This document shows, piece after piece, positions 15,972 through 25,369 of a stretch of DNA of 64,000 bases (its first letter is position 1; each line of letters starts with the position of its first letter). The stretch is from contig JAREWP010000049.1 of the NCBI GenBank assembly GCA_029001845.1, forward strand, positions 72,501 through 136,500, written 5' to 3'. The translations under genes were made by a program, and so were the position numbers. The notes beneath the pieces are model-generated. The model was not told the DNA's origin, ran no database searches, and saw only the letters and a program-made list of their open reading frames with translations. Source of the DNA: Candidatus Magnetocorallium paracelense. Lineage in GTDB: Bacteria > Nitrospirota > Thermodesulfovibrionia > Thermodesulfovibrionales > Magnetobacteriaceae.

Positions 15972-18158
15972 TTATTTTTCAAACTTCAGAAATGGCCATA
16001 GCGTGCTCCTGATACGGTAGTATTCCTCTCTGTCTTCCGATTTTAGTAAAGGAAATATATGAAGAGCATGTTTTCCCCACCTTGGGGGGCTGAATTTATG
16101 ATAAATTACCATAAACATAAAATCGAGCAATTCTTTAATCGTGATTGTATCGCGTTTGTCTATCATTTCTATTTTACTCCATAACTCAAGCTGCCGAAGC
16201 CAGTCTGTTTGCCCGGTAAGAAATTCCACCTCCTCTTCGTGCTTTAAAATCACCTGATATAAATCTCTGTATACGGACTGTAACTCTTCCTTGTCCGCGG
16301 ATTCGTTCCAGATATCGGCAAGAAACTCTTTGTGAATACTTAGAGATTTGTTTATTTTGTCCAGTTTTTCCTGATAAAAGCTTATCCATGCGTCGATTTC
16401 CCTGAGAGAAAGACCGGATTTGATCTCCAGTTGTTCATTCAGGGCCTGAGGTGAAAGGAGTTGTATGACCGCCATTGATGTGAGAGTATTTTTCGTCTCC
16501 TCCGTTAATGAAAGAGATAACTTTTCTGTCAGGGAAGTGTTGTCGAGCTGACAGATAAACTCTTTGTAAGCTGCTGTCCAGTAGAGATAAAGTTGTCCCA
16601 GAAAAGCACCGGTCGGAATCGTATTTCCCAGCACGAAAATCCGACATACCGTGTCTATAAACTTATAGGCTGTTTTACTGAATAATGGTTTTCCTGCAAC
16701 AACCTCGAAAATTATTGCAATGACTGCACTCCAGTCCAGGAGAGGGAGTTTTTTGTTTAAGTCACCAGGTGCGAAATGTTTATATAGAAATTTTTTACTG
16801 AAGAAATTTAAAGGGGTAGCGTAAAAGATAGTTCCTCCGTGCTGGTAATCGTTGTACCCCTCTTCAGTGATTTCCAAAGCGGTTTCCTCAAAGTCCATGA
16901 GGCATAATTTAAATGGCTCTCTGCTGTAAATACTAAAATTATCGGGTTTTAAATCTCGAATAACAACCCCTGCCGAAGTCAGCATAACCAGTACATCCAA
17001 CAGTGCTGAAACGATGGATAGCTTGTCGTTATCGGAGAGTACGGTGTTCTTTACATATTCATCAAGCATTATTTTGTCTGTATAGGGCATAACGGAGATA
17101 TATTTTCCGTCTATGGAAAGAATACTGTCGTATTCCTGATTTTGTTTTAGGAAATCGATAAAAAAATCTCCGATGTTTTTATAACCGAGAAGTTCATTGT
17201 CTGCAGGCTTATAGAAAAGTCTGAATATATTGGAATAATTGGTGGCCACAAAGGGAAGATTCTGCTTGTAAAGTTTCGATAAAATGGAGACGACAATTTT
17301 AAAGCGGTCTGAAAAATCCTCTAATATTAAGGTTTTATTGGAAAACTTTAAAACAAAAACGACATTGCCATAGGAAACGCGATAACAACGACTGTTCGTC
17401 TTATGTGAAGGCGAGACAATTTGAATATCGATCTTCCTGACATATTTATTGTTGCCTATCTTTGCTTTTATTGTCATAAAAAAGTGCGTGTCCTCCACTT
17501 GAGCGATTTTTTGTTTCATATCGTTTTTTTTTAGTAAATCGATAATTATTTTTTGCTTAATCCCGTTGTTCATTTGCTTTACCATGTTATCGATCAAGGC
17601 AGTAAAGGAGTTGGCATAGTTGAAAAATTGTCTCTTCAATATACTTGTGGTTTTGCTGAATTCTTTTTGTAACAACCAGCTTTCCGCGGTGTTAAAGGCT
17701 ATGAGGTTATGTTTTAATAATGAAAAAATCATACTACGCATGAGGTCTTCCGAGAGAAACTGAGCTTGTCCCGGAAGGGTTGTATAATTGTCGTTACTGT
17801 TGTGAAGAAGTATTTGTCGGGATATATGAAGGCGCACTTCGTTTTGTATTTGCAGGAGGTTTTGCTTTTGATAGTCGCCTAATGTGTCTTTTAAGAGAAG
17901 TTTTTCAAGATGTAAAAAATCGGAAAATTTCTCTATAATATCCGATAATTCGCTGTGTATCAGTTCTATATAAAAAATATTTTGTAAATATCCGATTACC
18001 TTTGTTTCGCTTGGCGCCAGTTCCTCTAACTCCACTTGCTCGATTCGACCGTTATTATTCAACAATATCGTTTGACGGAAAATATTTGTAGCAGACAGGT
18101 TTATAGGATCTATGTCTTGTTTGGGGGTAGAGGGTTGCATTGTAAGCTTTTTACTCAT
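15972..18158 (-). CDS. Large atypical serine/threonine protein kinase-like protein
   Basis: 728 residues, soluble, no membrane segment seen. Residues 1-240 form a helical domain of unknown type. Residues about 250-500 carry a protein-kinase fold: VVFVLKFSN with K271, IRDLKPDN with D402 and N407, MDFE with D422 in place of DFG, GGTIFYATPLNF for the APE region, and LLDWSAVIAIIFEVVAGKPLF, the DxWS-helix F. All catalytic residues are present; the Gly of DFG is Glu. A 230-residue helical tail follows. No forkhead, PASTA or phosphatase neighbour is adjacent. It converges with a GT2 gene and is transcribed alone. Likely an active kinase of an undescribed subfamily; substrates unknown. Confidence 0.75.
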   Translation of the reverse strand: MSKKLTMQPSTPKQDIDPINLSATNIFRQTILLNNNGRIEQVELEELAPSETKVIGYLQNIFYIELIHSELSDIIEKFSDFLHLEKLLLKDTLGDYQKQNLLQIQNEVRLHISRQILLHNSNDNYTTLPGQAQFLSEDLMRSMIFSLLKHNLIAFNTAESWLLQKEFSKTTSILKRQFFNYANSFTALIDNMVKQMNNGIKQKIIIDLLKKNDMKQKIAQVEDTHFFMTIKAKIGNNKYVRKIDIQIVSPSHKTNSRCYRVSYGNVVFVLKFSNKTLILEDFSDRFKIVVSILSKLYKQNLPFVATNYSNIFRLFYKPADNELLGYKNIGDFFIDFLKQNQEYDSILSIDGKYISVMPYTDKIMLDEYVKNTVLSDNDKLSIVSALLDVLVMLTSAGVVIRDLKPDNFSIYSREPFKLCLMDFEETALEITEEGYNDYQHGGTIFYATPLNFFSKKFLYKHFAPGDLNKKLPLLDWSAVIAIIFEVVAGKPLFSKTAYKFIDTVCRIFVLGNTIPTGAFLGQLYLYWTAAYKEFICQLDNTSLTEKLSLSLTEETKNTLTSMAVIQLLSPQALNEQLEIKSGLSLREIDAWISFYQEKLDKINKSLSIHKEFLADIWNESADKEELQSVYRDLYQVILKHEEEVEFLTGQTDWLRQLELWSKIEMIDKRDTITIKELLDFMFMVIYHKFSPPRWGKHALHIFPLLKSEDREEYYRIRSTLWPFLKFEK

Positions 18159-18210
18159 TAAGGTTTAAACAGTATACTATTTATAGAATAATGAACGGGA
18201 ATATGGACGT

Positions 18211-18453
18211 TTATCTTAAATATCTGTATAATATTTTTTTAATAAAGGGAGGCAAGGATTTGAGTCCCGGCGCCATGACTGCATGTATGTACCCCTTTGC
18301 TCCGCAGCCGAGTTCTTTTGCAACAAGAATACGCATCTTGCAGTCTGACATGGCCTTCCTTATACCGCTTCGTCTGGTGTAGTATTTATCGTCGATTCTT
18401 ACTTTAACAAGGGGGTCCGGTATGCTTGCAAAGATGCATCCATATGGTATTGA
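18211..18453 (-). pseudogene. Possible 5'-truncated gene fragment
   Basis: Within the 417-bp gap between the kinase and the radical SAM gene, the minus strand holds an 80-codon frame ending at TAA 18213-18211. It reads DPLVKVRIDDKYYTRRSGIRKAM, then CKMRILVAKELGCGAKGYIHAVMAPG, which looks protein-like in composition. There is a stop (TAG 18456-18454) upstream and no start until an internal ATG after about 34 codons. Either a decayed gene tail or chance; no family recognised. Confidence 0.3.
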
Positions 18454-18575
18454 CTATTATATAGCAATGATATGAGTCATTACTACCGGGGAGAGGCGAT
18501 TGGTTGAATCGCTTTGATTTTGAAATATTGTAATTCTCTTTCTTTCTCTGTTATCCTTTGTAAGAGACGAATATA

Positions 18576-19583
18576 ATGCATCTGACATATAAGGAGGGAA
18601 AAGGAAAACTCAGGCTTTCTTCGGGACGGGGAAGGGCTCTGGACAGGTGCGCCAGTTTTGACAGAAAGTATATATGCTGTAATGTGATGGTTTTAAGATC
18701 ACTTTCCAACTGTCCCTTTGAGTGTTCATACTGTTTTTTGCAAAACTATCTCAATGAAGGGGAGACGGTTTCCCTTTCGGATACGATGTCGTTGGTAAAG
18801 GAAATCAGGGAGATGACCGCTTTGAAGCCGCGCAGGTTATTCAGGGTCGGAACCTGGGAGTTGGGCGACAGTCTTGCCCTTGAATACAAAACCGGTCAGG
18901 CCGCCAAACTTATTAGAGAGTTTGCCGGAATAAAGAATTGTATTTTAGAATTGAAAACCAAGTCCGATGTAGTTGACACCCTATTGTCTGTCGATCATGG
19001 AGGAAGGAGCGTTGTTTCATGGTCCCTAAATCCGGAATATGTGATAAAAAAAGAGGAGCACAGAACTGCCGGACTTCAGAGACGTCTGGCGGCAATGCAA
19101 AAGGTAATCGACGCCGGTTATCCCGTTGCCGTTCATTTCGATCCTATGATTCTCTATCCCCGGTGGAAAGAGGGGTATGAAGACCTTGTAAAAAGAGTAT
19201 TCGAGGTTGCTCCGCCAGAGGGTTTTGCCTGGATATCGATAGGGAGTCTTCGGTTTAATCGAGAGATGAGGAAGACTCTTGAGAATAATTACCCCAATAC
19301 CAATCTGACCTGTGCAGAGATGGTTGTCGGTGACGACGGCAAGATGCGCTATGTAAAACCTCTGCGTGTTGAGATGTATAAGGTTGTTTATGAGGCGATT
19401 CATAAATATGGCGGAAGTGACAGTCTGGTATATCTCTGTATGGAGAGGTGGGACGTATGGGAGAGAGTTACGGGATATTTCCCGGAGTCCGCCGAAGAAC
19501 TGGATTATCTTTTCGCCAGGTCGCTTTTCGAGAGGTTCGGCATGACTGAAATGAAGCCACAGGCAGGAGATTATAGAAGATAA
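18576..19583 (+). CDS. SPL-like radical SAM protein
   Basis: 335 residues, close in length to spore photoproduct lyase (about 340). The CX3CX2C cluster motif is C46-PFE-C50-SY-C53. Downstream segments resemble the SPL family: RVGTWELGDSLALEYKTG, ILELKTKSDVVDTLL, VVSWSLNPEYVIKKEEHRTAGLQRRLAAMQKVIDAGYPVAVHFDPMI and WISIGSLRFNREM. Spore photoproduct lyase repairs a UV thymine dimer with a radical. Nothing in the window indicates sporulation, and such SPL-like proteins are known in non-spore-formers with unassigned roles. It is followed with no gap by a flippase gene, so the two are an operon. Confidence 0.8.
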   Translation: MHLTYKEGKGKLRLSSGRGRALDRCASFDRKYICCNVMVLRSLSNCPFECSYCFLQNYLNEGETVSLSDTMSLVKEIREMTALKPRRLFRVGTWELGDSLALEYKTGQAAKLIREFAGIKNCILELKTKSDVVDTLLSVDHGGRSVVSWSLNPEYVIKKEEHRTAGLQRRLAAMQKVIDAGYPVAVHFDPMILYPRWKEGYEDLVKRVFEVAPPEGFAWISIGSLRFNREMRKTLENNYPNTNLTCAEMVVGDDGKMRYVKPLRVEMYKVVYEAIHKYGGSDSLVYLCMERWDVWERVTGYFPESAEELDYLFARSLFERFGMTEMKPQAGDYRR

Positions 19584-21032
19584 TTGAGCCAGGCGAAACG
19601 AATCATAAAGAACTCCGGATTTCTTTTCTTTTCCTCTCTAACGACAAAATTAATACATGTCCTCTTTATTGCCTATGCATCCAGAGTGCTTGGTCCTTCA
19701 AACTTTGGAGTCTATGCTCTTGTAGGGACATTTATCTTTTTTTTCTCCTACTTCACCAGCTTCGGCATAGCGCCGATGAGCATCCGGGAGATTGCCAGGA
19801 ATAAGGAAAAGGCAGAGTATCTTTTTAACCACGTTCTTTCCATCAGATTATGTCTTATATTGTTCAGCTATATGCTGCTTATAGCAACTGTCGAACTTCT
19901 GCAATATAGTAAAGAAATTAAGTATCTCATATATATAAGCGGTATTTCGATTATATTTTCGACTTTCACAAGCACATTTCAAATCCTTTATATGGCTTTT
20001 GAAAGAATGGCCATACCTTCCATTGTAACGATTCTGAATTCCTTTGCAAATGCCGTTGTTTGCATATATCTTCTCTACCTCGGTTACGGGCTTAGTGAGA
20101 TCATTTTGACCAATGTAGTTATTAGTTTTTTCGGCGCCGTTCTTTCCGGTTTTTGGATCAGAAAGATATTTTTTAAATACAGCTTTTCCTTCGACCCCGC
20201 CCTTTGGAAGGATTTAATGAAGCAGTCCATTCCATTTGCCTTTATATCTTTTTTTCAACAGGCGAACAGACATATTATTATCCTTTTTCTTTCAAAAGTA
20301 CCCGGCCCTATACAAAGCGAGAGAGCAATAGGATTATTCAACTCGGCATCCGCTTCTGCTCAGACAGCCATGCTGGTCCCCGCCAGCATCCGACAGGCTG
20401 TGCTTCCTGCCATATCGTCCAACAGGGACGACTATTCATTGGTAATTAAAATTATGGACAAGTTTACGAAGTTCATACTTGCCTTTGTATGCCTGCCTCT
20501 TATTCTGGCGACAACTTTTTTTTCAAAAGAAATATTGTTTATAGTCTTTGGCGAGCTATATATCGAGGCTTCGACTGCTTTTATGATTTTAGGATGGGCC
20601 TATGCGCTGCACGCTTTTAATGCTTCGGCAAATGTTACACTCTCTTCGTCCAAAGAGGTTCGCAGGCTTATCCCCTGGTCAGGGGCCATAACTTTGATAA
20701 ATGTTATTTCCGCCTTTCCGTTGATACATTATTACAGTTATGAGGGAGCTTCGGTATCAGTGCTCTTATCTATGATGCTCGGTACTTTTGTGAGATACTA
20801 TTTTTTAAAATCGATATGGAATATCGGAATAAGAGACCTTGGAGAGTCTGCCGCTTTTCTTATTCCAATGGGAGCTGTTATTTTATCGGGATGGTTCCTT
20901 TCGGTAATGAAAGCAAGCGATCCGCTTTTTCTCTCTTTTTTAACAGCTGCTTATTTGGGAGCTCTCTTTTATTCAGGAATATTCAATAAAAAGGAATTGA
21001 GATTCATTAACGATTTGTTAAACCGAACATAG
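19584..21032 (+). CDS. Wzx-type polysaccharide flippase (MOP/MATE superfamily)
   Basis: 482 residues with about 12-14 membrane segments. The N-terminal block KNSGFLFFSSLTTKLIHVLFIAYASRVLGPSNFGVYAL is typical of Wzx/polysaccharide biosynthesis proteins, which flip undecaprenyl-linked oligosaccharides across the inner membrane. The only start that keeps this block is TTG 19584, immediately after the stop of the SPL-like gene (TAATTG), so translation is probably coupled. No Wzy polymerase is seen nearby. Fits with the GT2, epimerase and pyruvyl transferase genes around it. Confidence 0.88.
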   Translation: MSQAKRIIKNSGFLFFSSLTTKLIHVLFIAYASRVLGPSNFGVYALVGTFIFFFSYFTSFGIAPMSIREIARNKEKAEYLFNHVLSIRLCLILFSYMLLIATVELLQYSKEIKYLIYISGISIIFSTFTSTFQILYMAFERMAIPSIVTILNSFANAVVCIYLLYLGYGLSEIILTNVVISFFGAVLSGFWIRKIFFKYSFSFDPALWKDLMKQSIPFAFISFFQQANRHIIILFLSKVPGPIQSERAIGLFNSASASAQTAMLVPASIRQAVLPAISSNRDDYSLVIKIMDKFTKFILAFVCLPLILATTFFSKEILFIVFGELYIEASTAFMILGWAYALHAFNASANVTLSSSKEVRRLIPWSGAITLINVISAFPLIHYYSYEGASVSVLLSMMLGTFVRYYFLKSIWNIGIRDLGESAAFLIPMGAVILSGWFLSVMKASDPLFLSFLTAAYLGALFYSGIFNKKELRFINDLLNRT

Positions 21033-21178
21033 TGTCGTGTCAATCATTAATTGACGTAACCAATCTGTCATTTCGAACGTAGCGAAGGGTCGAGAGAAAT
21101 CTTAAACGGTAGGATAGAAGCCAAGGGCTAAAGATTTCTCCCATTGGTCGAAATGACAAATCAGGCTTGACAGGACAC
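21032..21178. repeat. Palindromic element with CATTTCGA core
   Basis: Outer imperfect inverted repeats GTGTCGTGTCAA / TTGACAGGACAC enclose an inner pair, TGTCATTTCGA...GAGAAATCTT / AAGATTTCTC...TCGAAATGACA. The inner motif (CATTTCGA with GAGAAATCTT) is a widespread intergenic palindrome in bacterial genomes. One copy in this window, between the flippase and hydrolase genes. Confidence 0.75.
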
Positions 21179-21250
21179 CAGGTTGTTTTAGATAAGTGCG
21201 GAAGTACTGCTTTTTTTATTCATTGAAACTGTAAAGGAGGGAAAAGATTC

Positions 21251-22957
21251 TTGAAGAAAAAGGTTGTTATTATTGGCATTGACGGAGCGACATTCGATAT
21301 GATCCTTCCTATGATAGAGAAGGGGGAACTGACTAATTTCAAAAAGATCATGAATGAAGGAGTATGGTCGGAAATGATGTCCGCCTATCCTCCCCACACA
21401 GTACCTGCATGGCCATGCTGCTATACAGGCGTTAATCCCGGTAAGCTGGGTCTTTTTGATTTTCGCGAGGATTCCCATCTCTCCTATGACGAGGGGAGGA
21501 CTCTCTTTTCGTCGGATATAAAGACGACGCCTTTATGGAGAATATTGAGCGATAGGGGGAAAAAGGTTATGGTCACAGCCATGCCTCTGACCTACCCACC
21601 GCAGCAGGTCAATGGTGTTATGGTTGCTCCTGTCAGAATGATAGAGCCGGACAGATTCCGTACTCATCCACCGGAATTGTCCGAAGAGATCGCAAAAGAA
21701 ATCGATATGGAGTCTGTATTAAAAGCAAGAAAGAAGTACATGGAGATGCACACCAGTCGGCGAGGCAGTGATTTGGAGACATTTTTCGAATCGACTATTA
21801 TTTCATCGAAACTTATAATCGAAAAACTTACCGATATATCGCTCTATCTCTTAGGTCGCAATGAGTTCGATTTTTCCATGTTTATGCTCCCCATAGATGC
21901 GATTCAACACCATTTTTGGTGCTTTACAGACAAAAATCATCCTTCATACGACAAAGGGCTCGCTCAAAAATACGGGAAGGTTATTTATGACAGCTACAGA
22001 CAGGTCGATTCTGCGCTGGAAAAGATAATCGGTCGAATCGACGACAGAGAGACAACCTTCATTTTACTTTCAGATCACGGTTTCGGCCCTCTGTACAAAA
22101 CATTCAACGCCAACAGATGGCTTATAGAAAAGGGTTATCTTACGCTTCGAAAAGGATTGAAGTCTTCCTTTAAAATGAAATACGCCACAGTCGACAGGAT
22201 GCTTAACAAGCTTGGGGCAGGATTTGCAACCTCTGTTTTACCAGAATTCATTAAAAGCATGTCTGTCCCCCGTATTGGTAGAGAGTTCAAAAAAATATCC
22301 GAGATTATCGATTGGGCCAATAGTGTCGCCTACGCCACTTCCTATGCCATAAATATTAACCTGAAGGGCAGGGAACCCGAGGGAATCGTTGAACCGGGGA
22401 GAGAGTATAACGAACTCGTCAACAAACTCAAATCGGAATTGTATTTGTTAAGAGACAATGAAACAGGTGAGCAGCCAATCGAAAAGATCGTTCACAGAAG
22501 CGAAATATATCAAGGGAAATATGTCGATTCCGCTCCTGATATTATATTACTTTTTAAAGACCCTACATACTCGCTTCGTAAAGATTGTTTTACCTCCGAA
22601 ATATTCAGACAACTGACACCCGATGACAGGCTCACCGGCCACCATACGAGCTTCCCAAAGGGAATTTGCATTATGAAAGGCCCAGATATTACTCGCGGCG
22701 CTTCCATGAAAGATATCGGCATAACGGACATCGCCCCTACTGTAATGTACCTGCTTGGTGAATCCGTGCCTGCCGAGATGGACGGTCGTGTGCTTATGGA
22801 GGCAATCAGTCAGGATTTTAAAAAGTCCAATCAACTGATTTTTTCCAATGAAAAGGGAGATTCGGGAACAAACAATTCACCATCTCCCGAAAAGTTATCG
22901 GACCAGGACAAAAAAGCAATGGAAGAGCGGCTCAGACAACTGGGGTATATGGGATGA
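21251..22957 (+). CDS. Alkaline phosphatase superfamily phosphodiesterase/nucleotide pyrophosphatase-like hydrolase
   Basis: 568 residues from TTG 21251, preceded by AAAGGAGGG at 10 nt. The metal centre is assembled from GIDGATFDM (Asp10), PPHTVPAWPCCYTG (nucleophile Thr region), MLPIDAIQHHFW, LSDHGFG and LTGHHTSFPKG. No signal peptide or membrane segment, so it should act in the cytoplasm. Members of this clade occur in surface glycan loci, where they may hydrolyse nucleotide sugars or transfer phospho-groups. It follows the flippase after a repeat element. The C-terminal 50 residues are charged and probably flexible. Confidence 0.85.
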   Translation: MKKKVVIIGIDGATFDMILPMIEKGELTNFKKIMNEGVWSEMMSAYPPHTVPAWPCCYTGVNPGKLGLFDFREDSHLSYDEGRTLFSSDIKTTPLWRILSDRGKKVMVTAMPLTYPPQQVNGVMVAPVRMIEPDRFRTHPPELSEEIAKEIDMESVLKARKKYMEMHTSRRGSDLETFFESTIISSKLIIEKLTDISLYLLGRNEFDFSMFMLPIDAIQHHFWCFTDKNHPSYDKGLAQKYGKVIYDSYRQVDSALEKIIGRIDDRETTFILLSDHGFGPLYKTFNANRWLIEKGYLTLRKGLKSSFKMKYATVDRMLNKLGAGFATSVLPEFIKSMSVPRIGREFKKISEIIDWANSVAYATSYAININLKGREPEGIVEPGREYNELVNKLKSELYLLRDNETGEQPIEKIVHRSEIYQGKYVDSAPDIILLFKDPTYSLRKDCFTSEIFRQLTPDDRLTGHHTSFPKGICIMKGPDITRGASMKDIGITDIAPTVMYLLGESVPAEMDGRVLMEAISQDFKKSNQLIFSNEKGDSGTNNSPSPEKLSDQDKKAMEERLRQLGYMG

Positions 22958-23120
22958 GGTCTTAAAGCATGAAAAAATAGAGTACAAAAGGAACATAGAA
23001 TATTTCTTGCGCAGTTGAGTGAGATTGTAAGTATTTCTATACAGATGATAAGGGAATACTTAAAAAGCAGCGGAAATCACAAGTATTGTAGTTGTAAATC
23101 CTGTGTAATGGCAGGTTTTA

Positions 23121-24340
23121 TCAGTAAATCAATTCGTTTTTAATTAATTGGAAATGTTGATTCGCTAAAAGGATCTGCCGGTTATTTATGCTTTTGAGCT
23201 TTTTCTTAATTCCATCGCTGTTTATTGTCAGCTTATCCCATTTTTCCTTAAGTTTTTCAGAGGTTAATTCTTCGATTTTTGTTGAATATTCCTCCAAACC
23301 GACCTGCCTCATAAAGTTGTGTCCCTTTTTTCCGTATGAAAGAGTAATTGTCGGAACCAGTTGTTGTATTGCAAGAAGGGAGGAATGAAATCTGGTGCCG
23401 ATAAAACGGTCGCACTTTGATATACGCTTCCTAAGTTCGGAAAAATTTTTATAACTCACATTTTTAATTACGTCAGTGTGACAGACCTCTTTTATTTTTC
23501 GATATGCTTCAAGGTCGCTTTGGTGTTCTTCATTGCAGAACGAAAAAAAGAACACCTCAGATTGAGGGGTCGTTTCTTTAAGATGTCGGAGCCATGAGCA
23601 GAGAGTCTTAAAATAATTTGTAATTATGTCCTCAGAGAAGTGCTTTTTTTGAAAATCTCTGGCATTTATTCCGACAGTCAGTACTTTTGACATAACATAT
23701 TAATTAATCAATTCAGGGATTTAGGAATTCTTCAATTCCTGCTATAAAAACTTAAATCGGCCAGGGTAAATATTTTTGATTCGATAACTCCCAATTCTTT
23801 TAAATCACGAGCAGACTCTTCGTCCCTGGTGGATATTAAAACGGCTCTGTTGGCAAATGCTTTTATGAGAATTTTATTGAATTGATTATTCATGTCACCT
23901 GTTCCTATGCCGACAAAAGCATAGGGATGGCGAAACAAAAAAGGAATAATAATCTTCACAAGATAGAATAATATAAACAGAGGATTTGTAGAATCGGTGA
24001 TTACGGAACCGGGCCCTATAATTACCAGACTGCTTTTCGATGTTATATATAGAGTTTTGAATATCCAGGAGAAAGAGCTGAAAACGCCTTTTGAGCGGTT
24101 TATTAATCCCCATCGGCCGGAGTAAATAAAATCCAGAGAGCTCAGAGGAACGGACTCGCGTAGAAGTAAATTTCTGGTGTTGTCTGTGTTTGCCGTCACG
24201 ATATATATTTTACAGTCATTAAAATTGTCGCGCAGACCGTTTATTAAAGAGAGCAGTAAAATATCGTCTCCTACATTATTTTCGCCAAAATGGCCGATTA
24301 GGGTGAATAGATGAGTTTTAACAGGATATTTTAAAACCAT
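23121..24340 (-). pseudogene. Polysaccharide pyruvyl transferase (CsaB-like), disrupted
   Basis: Two adjacent minus-strand frames make one protein of the PF04230 family. The 5' part (24340-23732, 202 residues) has FTLIGHFGENNVGDDILLLSLINGL, VIIGPGSVITDSTNP and FVGIGTGDMNN. The 3' part (23693-23121, 190 residues) has VLTVGINARDF, RFIGTRFHSSLLAIQQLVPTITLSYGKKG and HNFMRQVGLEEY. They are in different frames, separated by 38 nt with stops in both frames, and the second has no ribosome site. The enzyme adds a ketal pyruvate to surface polysaccharide. Most simply a pseudogene made by an indel; a split two-subunit enzyme or an assembly error is possible. Confidence 0.75.
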
Positions 24341-24360
24341 ATTTATAGAAAGAAGAAAGC

Positions 24361-25365
24361 TCAGCCTTTGTTTTTAATGCCCTTTTGTGTTTTAAACCAT
24401 TCGACTGTTTCCAATACTCCACTCCTGAAATCCACTTCAGGAAGATATCCTAAAGTGTTTTTTGCTTTATTGATCGAGAATTCTCTGTCCCATACTGTAG
24501 AGGCGATATTACGTCGAGTTATGATAGGAGGCTTTTTGAACATAAGTGCAGTTTTTTCGATGAAAAAAGCACAAACATACATCAACCAGACAGGAATATA
24601 GGGATAGACGGCCTTAGAGCCCCAACCTTCCATAACCAGCTCTCTGAGCCTGTCCATTTCAATGGAACATTCCGATGTTAAGAGGTAGACCTCTCCGTCG
24701 ATTCCCCTTTGAGCGGCTTTAAGAGCCCCTTGTACTACATCTTTTACATGAACAAGGGGAGTAAGATTTTTCCCGAAACCTACTTTCGGGAAAAATCCTT
24801 TTTTCATTAATTGGCAGATTTTATAGAATTCGCCATATCCGTTTACTCCGTAGATCATACAGGGGCGAACAACTACGGCAGGAACGCCGTATTCTTTTGC
24901 GGTTTCAAGTACTGTTTGCTCGCTCAGCAGTTTGCTTTTCTGATATGGATATTCCGGTTGCGGAGGGTCGAATTCATCTACAACAGGCTTTTTAATAAGA
25001 CCCATGGCAGCTGTTGAGCTGAAGTGGACGAATTTAGTAATTATATGTTTACCACATTCCTCTATGAGATTCCTGCTGCCTTCGACATTAACTGCAATGA
25101 ATTTTTTTAGACCTTCCTCAGAATGATCTGTAATATGTCCTTCCGAGGCCAGATGAAATACATAGTCTATATTCTCTGCGATATCCTTTAATGAATCTTT
25201 TTTTGTTACATCTCCTTTATAGAATTCTATTTTGTCCAGGTCTCTAAAGACTTCTCTGCCATAGTCGCTCCTGATAAGTACTCTGCATTTTATTCCAAGA
25301 GTATGGAGAGACCTCACCAGATGAACTCCAACGAAACCGGTGCCGCCTGTAATAAGAGCTTTCAT
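24361..25365 (-). CDS. NAD(P)-dependent nucleotide-sugar epimerase/dehydratase (extended SDR)
   Basis: 334 residues from ATG 25365; the frame runs further upstream but that part overlaps the TPR gene. The Rossmann GxxGxxG is at the N-terminus (ITGGTGFVG), followed by HLASEG, the catalytic Ser in HFSSTAAMG and the YPYQKSK Y-x3-K pair, then VVRPCMIYG. This is the extended short-chain dehydrogenase family that epimerises or reduces nucleotide sugars. The start lies 4 nt after the TPR stop and its own stop is 20 bp before the pyruvyl transferase, so it belongs to the pgm-PHP-TPR-epimerase operon. Exact sugar unknown. Confidence 0.88.
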   Translation of the reverse strand: MKALITGGTGFVGVHLVRSLHTLGIKCRVLIRSDYGREVFRDLDKIEFYKGDVTKKDSLKDIAENIDYVFHLASEGHITDHSEEGLKKFIAVNVEGSRNLIEECGKHIITKFVHFSSTAAMGLIKKPVVDEFDPPQPEYPYQKSKLLSEQTVLETAKEYGVPAVVVRPCMIYGVNGYGEFYKICQLMKKGFFPKVGFGKNLTPLVHVKDVVQGALKAAQRGIDGEVYLLTSECSIEMDRLRELVMEGWGSKAVYPYIPVWLMYVCAFFIEKTALMFKKPPIITRRNIASTVWDREFSINKAKNTLGYLPEVDFRSGVLETVEWFKTQKGIKNKG

Positions 25366-25369
25366 GCAT

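Noticed and set aside
18191-18382. 63-codon plus-strand frame
   Set aside because: Looks non-coding; the opposite strand in this interval has the more protein-like reading.
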